The notes under the pieces: model-generated
Told to the model about the DNA's origin: nothing
The model's database searches: none
The model's input: the letters and a program-made list of their open reading frames with translations, nothing else
In this document: positions 49,101-60,800 of the stretch, piece after piece
Position numbering within the stretch: position 1 is the first letter of the stretch
Layout: every line of letters begins with the position of its first letter
Source: Albugo candida
Lineage: Eukaryota > Oomycota > Peronosporomycetes > Albuginales > Albuginaceae
Assembly: GCA_905220665.1 (NCBI GenBank)
Contig: CAJNAR010000024.1
Span: 174,159 to 238,158, forward strand
DNA: 64,000 nucleotides
Direction of reading: 5' to 3'
Program-made: the position numbers and the translations under genes

Positions 49101-50637
49101 GTTGCATCAGATGGATTGGAGTATTACAAGTTCAGATTTGAATGTATCACAACGCCGTCAGTACTACATGGAACAACCGATGTGATTTCACTGCGACCAA
49201 GAATCACACACATTATAATGCTGCTACTCGCCATCCGAGTACGCAGAACGTTTGGTACAATCTTGGTATGGTGGACGAACCACATCGCACATTTCCGAAA
49301 TCTTTCGCTACGCTTTTCGAGATCCGAAGTCTGCAAGACTTTTTTCGGGAAGGCGACACATGGCCAACGAAGGAAGCTTTCGTCGCCAACTATTACAACG
49401 ACGAAGAGCTGAACATATCGGATATGGCTGAAGAAAAGTTGCTGAGTCGACTTTACAATGAAGTCACTCAGATTCTACAGCGTACCCACTCGACGCTTGG
49501 TCTCATCACTTGGATTACACCAACCACAAGTGGCAGATCATTTTGTGTAGGAGTAAAAACCAAGGAAAGGAAACATTGTTTTCCATCTATTCCACGTCAC
49601 AACTCTCACGAATCGTCTGGAAACCTCCCGAACCAACCAAGAGTCATTCGATGTCGACACATTGGTCACCACGGGAGAGATCGGACGCACTGGATTCAGA
49701 CCGAGTTCGAGCTTTTATGGCTACATCACGGCATCTTCGGAAACGTGTATTACCAATTTTCGAAGATTTACAGTTTCGTCTAGCCTTTGGATGTTGCCAA
49801 TTCGATCTCGTTTCTGGTTCTTAAAGGATATTCAGCCCGACATTATATTGTGCACGCAGCGTTCGTGTGGGGCAGTGGGATCCGATCAACATCTCTTTTT
49901 AGAGTGCGATCACACGACACAATTATGGAGGGGGTTACTCCCTTGTTGGGATCAGTTTTTCTCCTCTCGACCACGTTGGACGCATATTGCATGTGCAATT
50001 GTCCCACAGTACGGTCGGATTGGAAAGAATATTTTGAGATTATATCAGAATTATGGCTTGCATTGCAAGCGGTGACACTGCACTTCGTCTGGACAGATCG
50101 GAATCGTCGTTTGTTCGATCATCGATCAGCAACTCCAACAGTTCCAGCACTTTCCGTCATTTACACCACGTTTAGTGCGCACGTTCGGTACTTTCGAAGA
50201 CAGTGTTACGACCAAGAGGAACGCATTCGGCTTGCAAAGGTGCCCGAGCACTCTCAACGCAAGGATCATTTGGTGGATTTTTCAGAAGCCGAAGATCATT
50301 ACTGCGGGTCCGGCACAAACAAGTCAAAATGCAAGTGCAACTCAGATCCTAGTCCTAGTTGGCTGATTATGCTCACCGTAGTGTGGCGCACACCAATTTC
50401 CAAAGCACGGTACTTTTGGACCATTTTTTCAACTTTGCAGCATTTACAAGCTGGACACAGTCTCGTATTAAGGGTGCTGATGCTACTACGATACGAGATT
50501 ATCAACGAGAAGACATATTATCATCTCTCACAGGTATTTCACGAAAGGTTTTCTATATGTATATATGTTATTTAAGATAGCCTAGGCAACTAGAGAAGTC
50601 AGTTAGTCTAATTCTAGTAATATAGACACCTTCAACT
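46153..50637 (+). mobile_element. LINE retrotransposon copy 2, 5'-truncated
   Basis: It is closely similar to copy 1 from its 22299 equivalent onward, so ORF1 is missing; 5' truncation is typical of LINE insertion by incomplete reverse transcription. The 3' tail is uninterrupted (tatatatgttatttaagata, then caccttcaact) and shows the empty site into which MULE copy 3 jumped in copy 1. The junction on the left cuts the family-A element. On the right it abuts a MULE TIR directly. Confidence 0.85.
46181..50340 (+). pseudogene. LINE ORF2 (endonuclease-reverse transcriptase), copy 2, broken
   Basis: The endonuclease region runs 46181-46830 with CCVQETKF. A shifted frame near 46690 corresponds to the FGDFNTPLD block of copy 1. 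The intact linker frame 46769-47326 has VVDAWRIQHP, retaining the Trp that is a stop in copy 1. The reverse transcriptase reads GSSPGMDGLPAAFYQLDP at 47.69 kb, FLDFAKAYDRVNWTYMF near 48.05 kb, PQRGVKQGDPLSALLFLM, and FFADDSTLL at 48.34 kb (catalytic ADD), then KYLGIPF. The zinc-binding terminus (CTQRSCG...HLFLECDHTTQLW) is at 49.85-49.93 kb. At least six frameshifts make it inactive, but fewer than in copy 1. Confidence 0.88.
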
Positions 50638-50778
50638 GAGCTCGTGTATAAAGTAGAAAAAGTATACAAGTGACCTGATTGGCTGGCGTACTTAGCAACA
50701 ATTAAATTTCGTGAGCTGTGATTGGTTAGATCAATTGTCTGTGGCCGTAGTATTTATGTCTGTGGCCATTGCGGCTCC
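50638..50778 (-). repeat. MULE TIR, inverted partner of 18128-18282
   Basis: It starts at gagctcgtgtataaag and ends at ggccattgcggctcc. It is the inverted complement of the TIR at 18.1 kb, apart from an internal deletion of one ggccacagac-type unit. The right flank, atttaataaa, differs by one base from the left flank of the partner (atttaagaaa). Confidence 0.8.
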
Positions 50779-51480
50779 ATTTAATAAAAGAACACAACAT
50801 GCACGTTCTACTCAGAACCATTATGAAGGATAAACTATCACTAGTCTTGACAAAAACCTGATTCAGTTATTTCTTATGATACAAAGAGTGTGCTTATCTC
50901 ATGCGTGTGATTACCCTCATGATGGATGTGATATCGCGCTTAATGTTTAGTAGCAAGCTTCCGGGCGTCAGAAAGATCAACTGCTTGTAGTCATTGTGGG
51001 GGCAATATAATCAGGAAAGGTACATTTATTAGACATGAAACCCTGCAACGTTTTCCTATTCTATACGATGAGCTGTGAGGGCTGCAACTTCGAATCACCT
51101 CGAAAATGTGATATCTGATTCGGAGTGGACAACGTTGTCCGAGGATGCATCCAGTAATCAAAAGATTACCTGTCTATGAATTTGTCAACGCTAGTGAGGG
51201 ATCAGAATTGAGAAAGCATTATTGATAAATTGTAGGAGCGATACATTTATTAGACAAGAAATATTGCAGCGTTTTTCTATTCTATATAGTGCAAGACACT
51301 TATAGCCGACACCCCCCCTATTTATGCGGCCAAAATTCACAATTCCAATTTCATGCAGCCTATACTTCTAACGTGCAAATAACCGGTTTTTTTAGCCAAT
51401 CAGGAGTAGTGTATGTAGGTAGGTTAATCAATCGCCATATCACTTCAGAAGTTGATGACGCCCTCCGTATTTTTTTGCAC
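50779..51480. other. non-coding stretch with a ~50-bp direct repeat
   Basis: Two imperfect direct copies lie about 220 bp apart, at 51020-51070 and 51241-51291 (both with tacatttattagaca and ttctattctata-like ends). No gene is supported. A 65-codon frame at 51289-51486 has no motif. Confidence 0.45.
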
Positions 51481-51501
51481 TTATAGCTACCCAAAGTAGC
51501 C

Positions 51502-52791
51502 ATGCCACGTCTAAAAAACAAAGGAAACACTTGTACATCACATCAATTCATGCTGCAAAGAACAAGAAGCAGAAAATTGAAGTGCATGACTTTTGCATGA
51601 ATTTGAAAATAGCAGCGCCTGCAGTAAAAATGAATCCCAGATGGACAGCGAAAATAAAGTGGAAGATGATGACGTGATTGTTGAGAATATTGATAGAGCT
51701 TCCGTTCCAGTGCTAACAAACGAGAGCAGCCGACCAGGTCACGCAAACAAAGGCGCAAGAAGTCGGTGCTGAAGGATGCTGCGAGAGGCACCAAGTCGTT
51801 GACTGAATACTGGAAACTGACACCAATGTTTACAGAAGCTGGTGCTGAAGTGGATGTGGATAATGAAAATGATGCAGACTTGGATGATGGATCAGATGAA
51901 GACGAGGGTACTGAGTGGACCAAAGCTGATATCAGTTTGACAGTTGAGAATCTGCAAAAAATAAATCGAAAGACAAACGGGAAGAACAATGCAACACATG
52001 CGCGTGAAGCAGCGGTACTCGGGTATTTTCGACTACTACAAATAGGAAAAACGAAGAAAGCCACAAGTTCCTTTATCTCAGATTCAGCAGGAAAAGGGGT
52101 TTACTTTTCTCGATCAATACGGACATGGGTCAGAACTTCTATGAAATACGGGTCTCTGCCTAAGTCGAAGCAAGGGAAACACGCCAAGCGATCAAATTTT
52201 CTTCAAGACGAGGACTGTATCATTATCCTGCAACAAGACCTCCGTGCACATAAGTTCAATGTCGAAATTGCAACCTTGACAAAACACACGAATGAAGAAA
52301 TCCTCCCCGAGTTAGGCTCCACTCATTGCCCAAAAATATCGGAACGAACGATGATGCGCTGGGTACAGTCCTTGTACATAACCTACCGCAAAGTTGCGAA
52401 GGGGATTTACATCGATGGTCATGAAAGAGAAGATGTTATTGAGTATTGCCAAACGTTTCTGGCCAGATTAGATATTCGCATGCCTGTTTTCCCTTCAAAA
52501 GATGATAATTTCGGAAAAAACCAAGGTGATGTCATATGGCCAGCAGCGAACATTCAACCACTTCTTCTGGTGAACCATGATGAAAGTACGTTTTCTGCCA
52601 ATGATGGATTGAAGCGCCTTTGGATGCCTGTTGGACAACAACCAGTGCGCAAGAAAGTCCAAGGGAGATCTATTCATGTCAGTGACTTCCTTTGTCCGAT
52701 TTTGGGACGCCTCGCCCTGGACCAAGAGAAAAAAGAGCAATTTCCGACGCTGCCAGAACAAGCATGTGTGATCATGAACCCTGAAATAGGA
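51502..52791 (+). pseudogene. DDE-superfamily transposase, cut off by the satellite array
   Basis: ATG 51502 opens a region with at least two frame changes before a 342-codon open stretch (51766-52791). It shows an acidic segment (VDVDNENDADLDDGSDEDEG), a helical region, and a catalytic block NHDESTFSANDGLKRLW with Asp-Glu, followed by MPVGQQPVRKKVQGRS and HVSDFLCPILG. This block resembles the DESTF.ANDG type of DDE endonucleases common in fungal and oomycete transposons. The frame is lost 27 bases into the tandem repeat (stop at 52816-52818), so the second and third catalytic residues are missing. No TIR for it was found. Confidence 0.7.
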
Positions 52792-52986
52792 GACAAATTT
52801 AGAGCTTCTTCGTATTGAACAACTTCTTTACGTAGTAGCTCATCTGTACTTGCTCATTTTCGGCATCGATATAGCTCGTACGTTTGACTTCAAATTGGGT
52901 TGTATTCGCTATCTACCTAGCAATAAGCTATACGTACGGTACTTCACACATCTGAAATGCACATCACTGACAAAAAACGAGAAAGG

Positions 52987-53080
52987 TCACTCTCGCTTCG
53001 AGTGTGTTGGGCTGCTTGGAAAATCTAGACAGGTCACTCTCGCTTCGAGTGTGTTGGGCTGCTTGGAAAAAATCTCCGAA
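52987..53080. repeat. 47-bp duplication in the first array unit
   Basis: The segment beginning gtcactctcgcttcgagtgt and running to the gcttggaaaa block appears twice in succession here and once in all other units. It explains the extra length of unit 1. Confidence 0.85.
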
Positions 53081-56000
53081 ACTACGTAGTTTGTGCAGCG
53101 GCTTGCTAGCTCGTGTCTTAGTGGCAGCTACTAATTTTGTATGTTCAATCTATTTATCGTCGTCATCAAGCATATACCTTGTGCACACAAGCTATGCTGT
53201 AACGATAGAGCTTATTACGTGGAAGACGTAAGTTCTTATGTTTTTCACACATTTATGATACATATGAGCTACAGAAATACATAAAACCGTATTTTCGATT
53301 GTGGTTTCTAGTAAAAGAACTCGGAACCATATAATAGTGAGGAGAAAGGATATCCATCCATGCTTGGTAGAAAGTATTGGACGGACTTTTGAATCTGACG
53401 GATATTGTCGAAATTATGATAAAAAAGGGTAGTGATGTCTGTGAAATGTGTCTGAAACCTTTTGCAGCATTCAAGGGTAACTTGTGGAGATAATTCGTAA
53501 CCAACGACACTCAGGGAGCTTAAATCCGGAATTCTTACAGTAGGTCCCAAGTTCACGGAACAGTTAATCTAAGCCTTTACAGACTACCGCATCTAATCTG
53601 CACATCCGTTATGTTGAATATCCAGCGACTTGGCACCAATTGCATACATGAAACAGACGAATCAATGATTCCCACGATACATGTGATAAAACATCCGATA
53701 TTTGCTACTTTGATCAATCTCGTTCCGTTTAGAATTGGAAAGCTGAAGCCATCGTGACAAAATACTCGCGTTATATGACTAAATTTACCAGACAAGCTGG
53801 ACTATCTTTTTGATTGGAAATTGGTCTTATCTAAGAATTCGTGCGTTCGTAATGCGTGACAAATTTAGAGCTTCTTCGTATTCCACAACTTCTTTACGTA
53901 CTAGCTCATCTGTACTTGCTTGTTTTCTGTATCCATATAGTTCGTACGCTTGCCTTCAAATTGGGTTGTATTCGCTATCTACCTAGCAATAAGCTGTACG
54001 TATGGTACTTCACGCATCTGAAATGCACACCACTGACAAATAACGAGAAAGGTCACTCTCGCTTCGAGTGTGTTGGGCTGCTTGGAAAAAATCTCCGAAA
54101 CTACGTAGTTTGTGCAACGGCTTGCTAGCTCGTATCTTAGTGGCAGCTACTAATTTTGTATGTTCAATCTATTTATCGTCGTCCTCAAGCATATACTTTG
54201 TGCACACAAGCTATGCTGTAACGATAGAGCTTATTACGTGGAAGACGTAAGTTCTTATGTTTTTCACACATTTATGATACATATGAGCTACAGAAATACA
54301 CAAAACCGTATTTTCGATTGTGGTTTCTAGTATAAGAACTGGGAACCATATAATAGTAAGGAGCAAGGATATCCATCCATGCTTGGTAGAAAGTATTGGA
54401 CGGACTTTTGAATCTGGCGGATATTGTCGAAATTATGATAAAAAAGGGTAGTGATGTCTGTGAAATGTGTCTGAAACCTTTTGCAGCATTCAAGGGTAAC
54501 TTGTGGAGATAATTCGTAACCAACGACACTCAGGGAGCTTAAATCCGGAATTCTTACAGTAGGTCCCAAGTTCACGGAACAGTTAATCTAAGCCTTTAAA
54601 GACTACCGCATCTAATCTGCACATCCGTTATGTTGAATATTCAACGACTTGGCACCAATTGCATACATGAAACAGACGAATCAATGATTCCACGATACAT
54701 GTGATAAAACATCCGATATTTGCTACTTTGATCAATCTCGTTCCGTTTAGAATTGGAAGGTTGAAGCCATCGTGACAAAATACTCGCGTTATATGACTAA
54801 ATTTACCAGACAAGCTGGACTATCTTTTTGATTGGAAATTGGTATTATCTAAGAATTCGTCCGTTCGTAATGCGTGACAAATTTAGAGCTTCTTCGTGTT
54901 CCACAACTTCTTTACGTACTAGCTCATCTGTACTTGCTTGTTTTCTGTATCCATATAGTTCGTACGCTTGCCTTCAAATTGGGTTGTATTCGCTATCTAC
55001 CTAGCAATAAGCTGTACGTACGGTACTTCACACATCTGAAATGCACATCACTGACAAATAACGAGAAAGGTCACTCTCGCTTCGAGTGTATTGGGCTGCT
55101 TGGAAAAAATCTCCGAAACTACGTAGTTTGTGCAACGGCTTGCTAGCTCGTATCTTAGTGGCAGCTACTAATTTTGTATGTTCAATCTATTTATCGTCGT
55201 CCTCAAGCATATACCTTGTGCACACAAGCTATGCTGTAACGATAGAGCTTATTACGTGGAAGACGTAAGTTCTTATGTTTTTCACACATTTATGATACAT
55301 ATGAGCTACAGAAATACACAAAACCGTATTTTCGATTGTGGTTTCTAGTATAAGAACTGGGAACCATATAATAGTAAGGAGCAAGGATATCCATCCATGC
55401 TTGGTAGAAAGTATTGGACGGACTTTTGAATCTGACGGATATTGTCGAAATTATGATAAAAAAGGGTAGTGATGTCTGTGAAATGTGTCTGAAACCTTTT
55501 GCAGCATTCAAGGGCAACTTGTGGAGATAATTCGTAACCAACGACACTCAGGGAGCTTAAATACGGAATTCTTACAGTAGGTCCCAAGTTCACGGAACAG
55601 TGAATCTTAACCTTATCAGACTACCGCATCTAATCTGCACATCCGTTATGTTGAATATCCAACGACTTGGCACCAATTGCATACATGAAACAGACGAATC
55701 AATGATTCCCACGATACATGTGATAAAACATCCGATATTTGCTACTTTGATCAATCGCGTTCCGTTTAGAATTGGAAAGCTGAAGCCATCGTGACAAAAT
55801 ACTCGCGTTATATGACTAAATTTACCTGACAAGCTGGACTATCTTTTTGATTGGAAATTGGTCTTATCTAAGAATTCGTGCGTTCGTAATGCGTGACAAA
55901 TTCAGAGCTTCTTCGTATTCCACAGCTTCTTTACGTAATAGCTCATCTGTACTTGCTTGTTTTCTGTATCCATATAGTTAGTACGCTTGCCTTCAAATTG

Positions 56001-57382
56001 GGTTGTATTCGCTATCTACCTAGCAATAAGCTGTACGTATGGTACTTCACGCATCTGAAATGCACACCACTGACAAATAACGAGAAAGGTCACTCTCGCT
56101 TCGAGTGTGTTGGGCTGCTTGGAAAAAATCTCCGAAACTACGTAGTTTGTGCAGCGGCTTGCTAGCTCGTGTCTTAGTGGCAGCTACTAATTTTGTATGT
56201 TCAATCTATTTATCGTCGTCATCAAGCATATACCTTGTGCACACAAGCTATGCTGTAACGATAGAGCTTATTACGTGGAAGACGTAAGTTCTTATGTTTT
56301 TCACACATTTATGATACATATGAGCTACAGAAATACATAAAACCGTATTTTCGATTGTGGTTTCTAGTAAAAGAACTCGGAACCATATAATAGTGAGGAG
56401 AAAGGATATCCATCCATGCTTGGTAGAAAGTATTGGACGGACTTTTGAATCTGACGGATATTGTCGAAATTATGATAAAAAAGGGTAGTGATGTCTGTGA
56501 AATGTGTCTGAAACCTTTTGCAGCATTCAAGGGTAACTTGTGGAGATAATTCGTAACCAACGACACTCAGGGAGCTTAAATCCGGAATTCTTACAGTAGG
56601 TCCCAAGTTCACGGAACAGTTAATCTAAGCCTTTACAGACTACCGCATCTAATCTGCACATCCGTTATGTTGAATATCCAGCGACTTGGCACCAATTGCA
56701 TACATGAAACAGACGAATCAATGATTCCCACGATACATGTGATAAAACATCCGATATTTGCTACTTTGATCAATCTCGTTCCGTTTAGAATTGGAAAGCT
56801 GAAGCCATCGTGACAAAATACTCGCGTTATATGACTAAATTTACCAGACAAGCTGGACTATCTTTTTGATTGGAAATTGGTCTTATCTAAGAATTCGTGC
56901 GTTCGTAATGCGTGACAAATTTAGAGCTTCTTCGTATTCCACAACTTCTTTACGTACTAGCTCATCTGTACTTGCTTGTTTTCTGTATCCATATAGTTCG
57001 TACGCTTGCCTTCAAATTGGGTTGTATTCGCTATCTACCTAGCAATAAGCTGTACGTATGGTACTTCACGCATCTGAAATGCACACCACTGACAAATAAC
57101 GAGAAAGGTCACTCTCGCTTCGAGTGTGTTGGGCTGCTTGGAAAAAATCTCCGAAACTACGTAGTTTGTGCAACGGCTTGCTAGCTCGTATCTTAGTGGC
57201 AGCTACTAATTTTGTATGTTCAATCTATTTATCGTCGTCCTCAAGCATATACTTTGTGCACACAAGCTATGCTGTAACGATAGAGCTTATTACGTGGAAG
57301 ACGTAAGTTCTTATGTTTTTCACACATTTATGATACATATGAGCTACAGAAATACACAAAACCGTATTTTCGATTGTGGTTT

Positions 57383-57867
57383 CTAGTATAAGAACTGGGA
57401 ACCATATAATAGTAAGGAGCAAGGATATCCATCCATGCTTGGTAGAAAGTATTGGACGGACTTTTGAATCTGGCGGATATTGTCGAAATTATGATAAAAA
57501 AGGGTAGTGATGTCTGTGAAATGTGTCTGAAACGTTTTGCAGCATTCAAGGGTAACTTGTGGAGATAATTCGTAACCAACGACACTCAGGGAGCTTAAAT
57601 CCGGAATTCTTACAGTAGGTCCCAAGTTCACGGAACAGTTAATCTTAACCTTTAGACTACCGCATCTAATCTGCACATCCGTTATGTTGAATATTCAACG
57701 ACTTGGCACCAATTGCATACATGAAACAGACGAATCAATGATTCCACGATACATGTGATAAAACATCCGATATTTGCTACTTTGATCAATCTCGTTCCGT
57801 TTAGAATTGGAAAGCTGAAGCCATCGTGACAAAATACTCGCGTTATATGACTAAATTTACCAGACAA
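57383..57867 (-). pseudogene. best-preserved minus-strand reading frame of the array unit
   Basis: In most units the minus strand shows a frame starting MSGKFSHITRVFCHDGFSF and, after a break of two bases, a second frame with NLGPTVRIPDLSSLS and HFTDITTLFYHNFDNIRQ. In this unit the second frame is extended upstream to 97 codons, because it lacks the two extra bases found elsewhere, so the former junction reads through (RCGSLKVKINCSVNLG). Here, however, the upstream part carries a one-base loss. No unit has both halves intact. The composition looks protein-like, but no family is recognised, and overlapping frames on both strands make a chance origin possible. Confidence 0.3.
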
Positions 57868-60800
57868 GCTGGACTATCTTTTTGATTGGAAATTGGTATT
57901 ATCTAAGAATTCGTCCGTTCGTAATGCGTGACAAATTTAGAGCTTCTTCGTGTTCCACAACTTCTTTACGTACTAGCTCATCTGTACTTGCTTGTTTTCT
58001 GTATCCATATAGTTCGTACGCTTGCCTTCAAATTGGGTTGTATTCGCTATCTACCTAGCAATAAGCTGTACGTACGGTACTTCACACATCTGAAATGCAC
58101 ATCACTGACAAATAACGAGAAAGGTCACTCTCGCTTCGAGTGTATTGGGCTGCTTGGAAAAAATCTCCGAAACTACGTAGTTTGTGCAACGGCTTGCTAG
58201 CTCGTATCTTAGTGGCAGCTACTAATTTTGTATGTTCAATCTATTTATCGTCGTCCTCAAGCATATACCTTGTGCACACAAGCTATGCTGTAACGATAGA
58301 GCTTATTACGTGGAAGACGTAAGTTCTTATGTTTTTCACACATTTATGATACATATGAGCTACAGAAATACACAAAACCGTATTTTCGATTGTGGTTTCT
58401 AGTATAAGAACTGGAACCATATAATAGTAAGGAGCAAGGATATCCATCCATGCTTGGTAGAAAGTATTGGACGGACTTTTGAATCTGACGGATATTGTCG
58501 AAATTATGATAAAAAAGGGTAGTGATGTCTGTGAAATGTGTCTGAAACCTTTTGCAGCATTCAAGGGCAACTTGTGGAGATAATTCGTAACCAACGACAC
58601 TCAGGGAGCTTAAATACGGAATTCTTACAGTAGGTCCCAAGTTCACGGAACAGTGAATCTTAACCTTATCAGACTACCGCATCTAATCTGCACATCCGTT
58701 ATGTTGAATATCCAACGACTTGGCACCAATTGCATACATGAAACAGACGAATCAATGATTCCACGATACATGTGATAAAACATCCGATATTTGCTACTTT
58801 GATCAATCGCGTTCCGTTTAGAATTGGAAAGCTGAAGCCATCGTGACAAAATACTCGCGTTATATGACTAAATTTACCTGACAAGCTGGACTATCTTTTT
58901 GATTGGAAATTGGTCTTATCTAAGAATTCGTGCGTTCGTAATGCGTGACAAATTTAGAGCTTCTTCGTATTCCACAACTTCTTTACGTAATAGCTCATCT
59001 GTACTTGCTTGTTTTCTGTATCCATATAGTTCGTACGCTTGCCTTCAAATTGGGTTGTATTCGCTATCTACCTAGCAATAAGCTGTACGTATGGTACTTC
59101 ACACATCTGAAATGCACATCACTGACAAAAAACGAGAAAGGTCACTCTCGCTTCGAGTGTATTGGGCTGCTTGGAAAAAATCTCCGAAACTACGTAGTTT
59201 GTGCAACGGCTTGCTAGCTCGTGTCTTAGTGTGAGCTACTAACTTTGTATCTTCAATCTATTTATCGTCGTCCTCAAGCATATACCTTGTGCACACAAGC
59301 TATGCTGTAACGATAGAGCTTATTACGTGGAAGACGTAAGTTCTTATGTTTTTCACACATTTATGATACATATGAGCTACAGAAATACACAAAACCGTAT
59401 TTTCGATTGTGGTTTCTAGTATAAGAACTGGGAACCATATAATAGTAAGGAGAAAGGATATCCATCCATGCTTGGTAAAAAGTATTGGACGGACTTTTGA
59501 ATCTGACGGATATTGTCGAAATTATGATAAAAAAGGGTAGTGATGTCTGTGAAATGTGTCTGAAACCTTTTGCAGCATTCAAGGGTAACTTGTGGAGATA
59601 ATTCGTAATCAACGACACTCAGGGAGCTTAAATCCGGAATTCTTACAGTAGGTCCCAAGTTCACGGAACAGTTAATCTAAGCCTTTACAGACTACCGCAT
59701 CTAATCTGCACATCCGTTATGTTGAATATTCAACGACTTGGCACCAATTGCATACATGAAACAGACGAATCAATGATTCCCACGATACATGTGATAAAAC
59801 ATCCGATATTTGCTACATTGATCAATCTCGTTCCGTTTAGAATTGGAAAGCTGAAGCCATCGTGACAAAATACTCGCGTTATATGACTAAATTTACCAGA
59901 CAAGCTGGACTATCTTTTTGATTGGAAATTGGTCTTATCTAAGAATTCGTGCGTTCGTAATGCGTGACAAATATAGAGCTTCTTCGTATTCCACAACTTC
60001 TTTACGTACTAGCTCATCTGCACTTGCTTGTTTTCTGTATCCATATAGTTCGTACGCTTGCCTTCAAATTGGGTTGTATTCGCTATCTACATAGCAATAA
60101 GCTGTACGTACGGTACTTCACACATCTGAAATGCACATCACTGACAAATAACGAGAAAGGTCACTCTCGCTTCGAGTGTATTGGGCTGCTTGGAAAAAAT
60201 CTCCGAAACTACGTAGTTTGTGCAACGGCTTGCTAGCTCGTATCTTAGTGGCAGCTACTAATTTTGTATGTTCAATCTATTTATCGTCGTCCTCAAGCAT
60301 ATACCTTGTGCACACAAGCTATGCTGTAACGATAGAGCTTATTACGTGGAAGACGTAAGTTCTTATGTTTCTCACACATTTATGATACATATGAGCTACA
60401 GAAATACATAAAACCGTATTTTCGATTTTGGTTTCTAGTATAAGAACTGGGAACCATATAATAGTAAGGAGAAAGGATATCCATCCATGCTTGGTAGAAA
60501 GTATTGGACGGACTTTTGAATCTGACGGATATTGTCGAAATTATGATAAAAAAGGGTAGTGATGTCTGTGAAATGTGTCTGAAACCTTTTGCAGCATTCA
60601 AGGGTAACTTGTGGAGATAATTCGTAACCAACGACACTCAGGGAGCTTAAATACGGAATTCTTACAGTAGGTCCAAGTTCACGGAACAGTTAATCTAAGC
60701 CTTTACAGACTACCGCATCTAATCTGCACATCCGTTATGTTGAATATCCAACGACTTGGCACCAATTGCATACATGAAACAGACGAATCAATGATTCCCA

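Noticed and set aside
53856..54128. Recurrent 90-codon plus-strand frame in every array unit as a gene family
   Set aside because: It uses a GTG start, overlaps open frames on the opposite strand, and has no motif. Recurrence follows simply from repetition of the unit.
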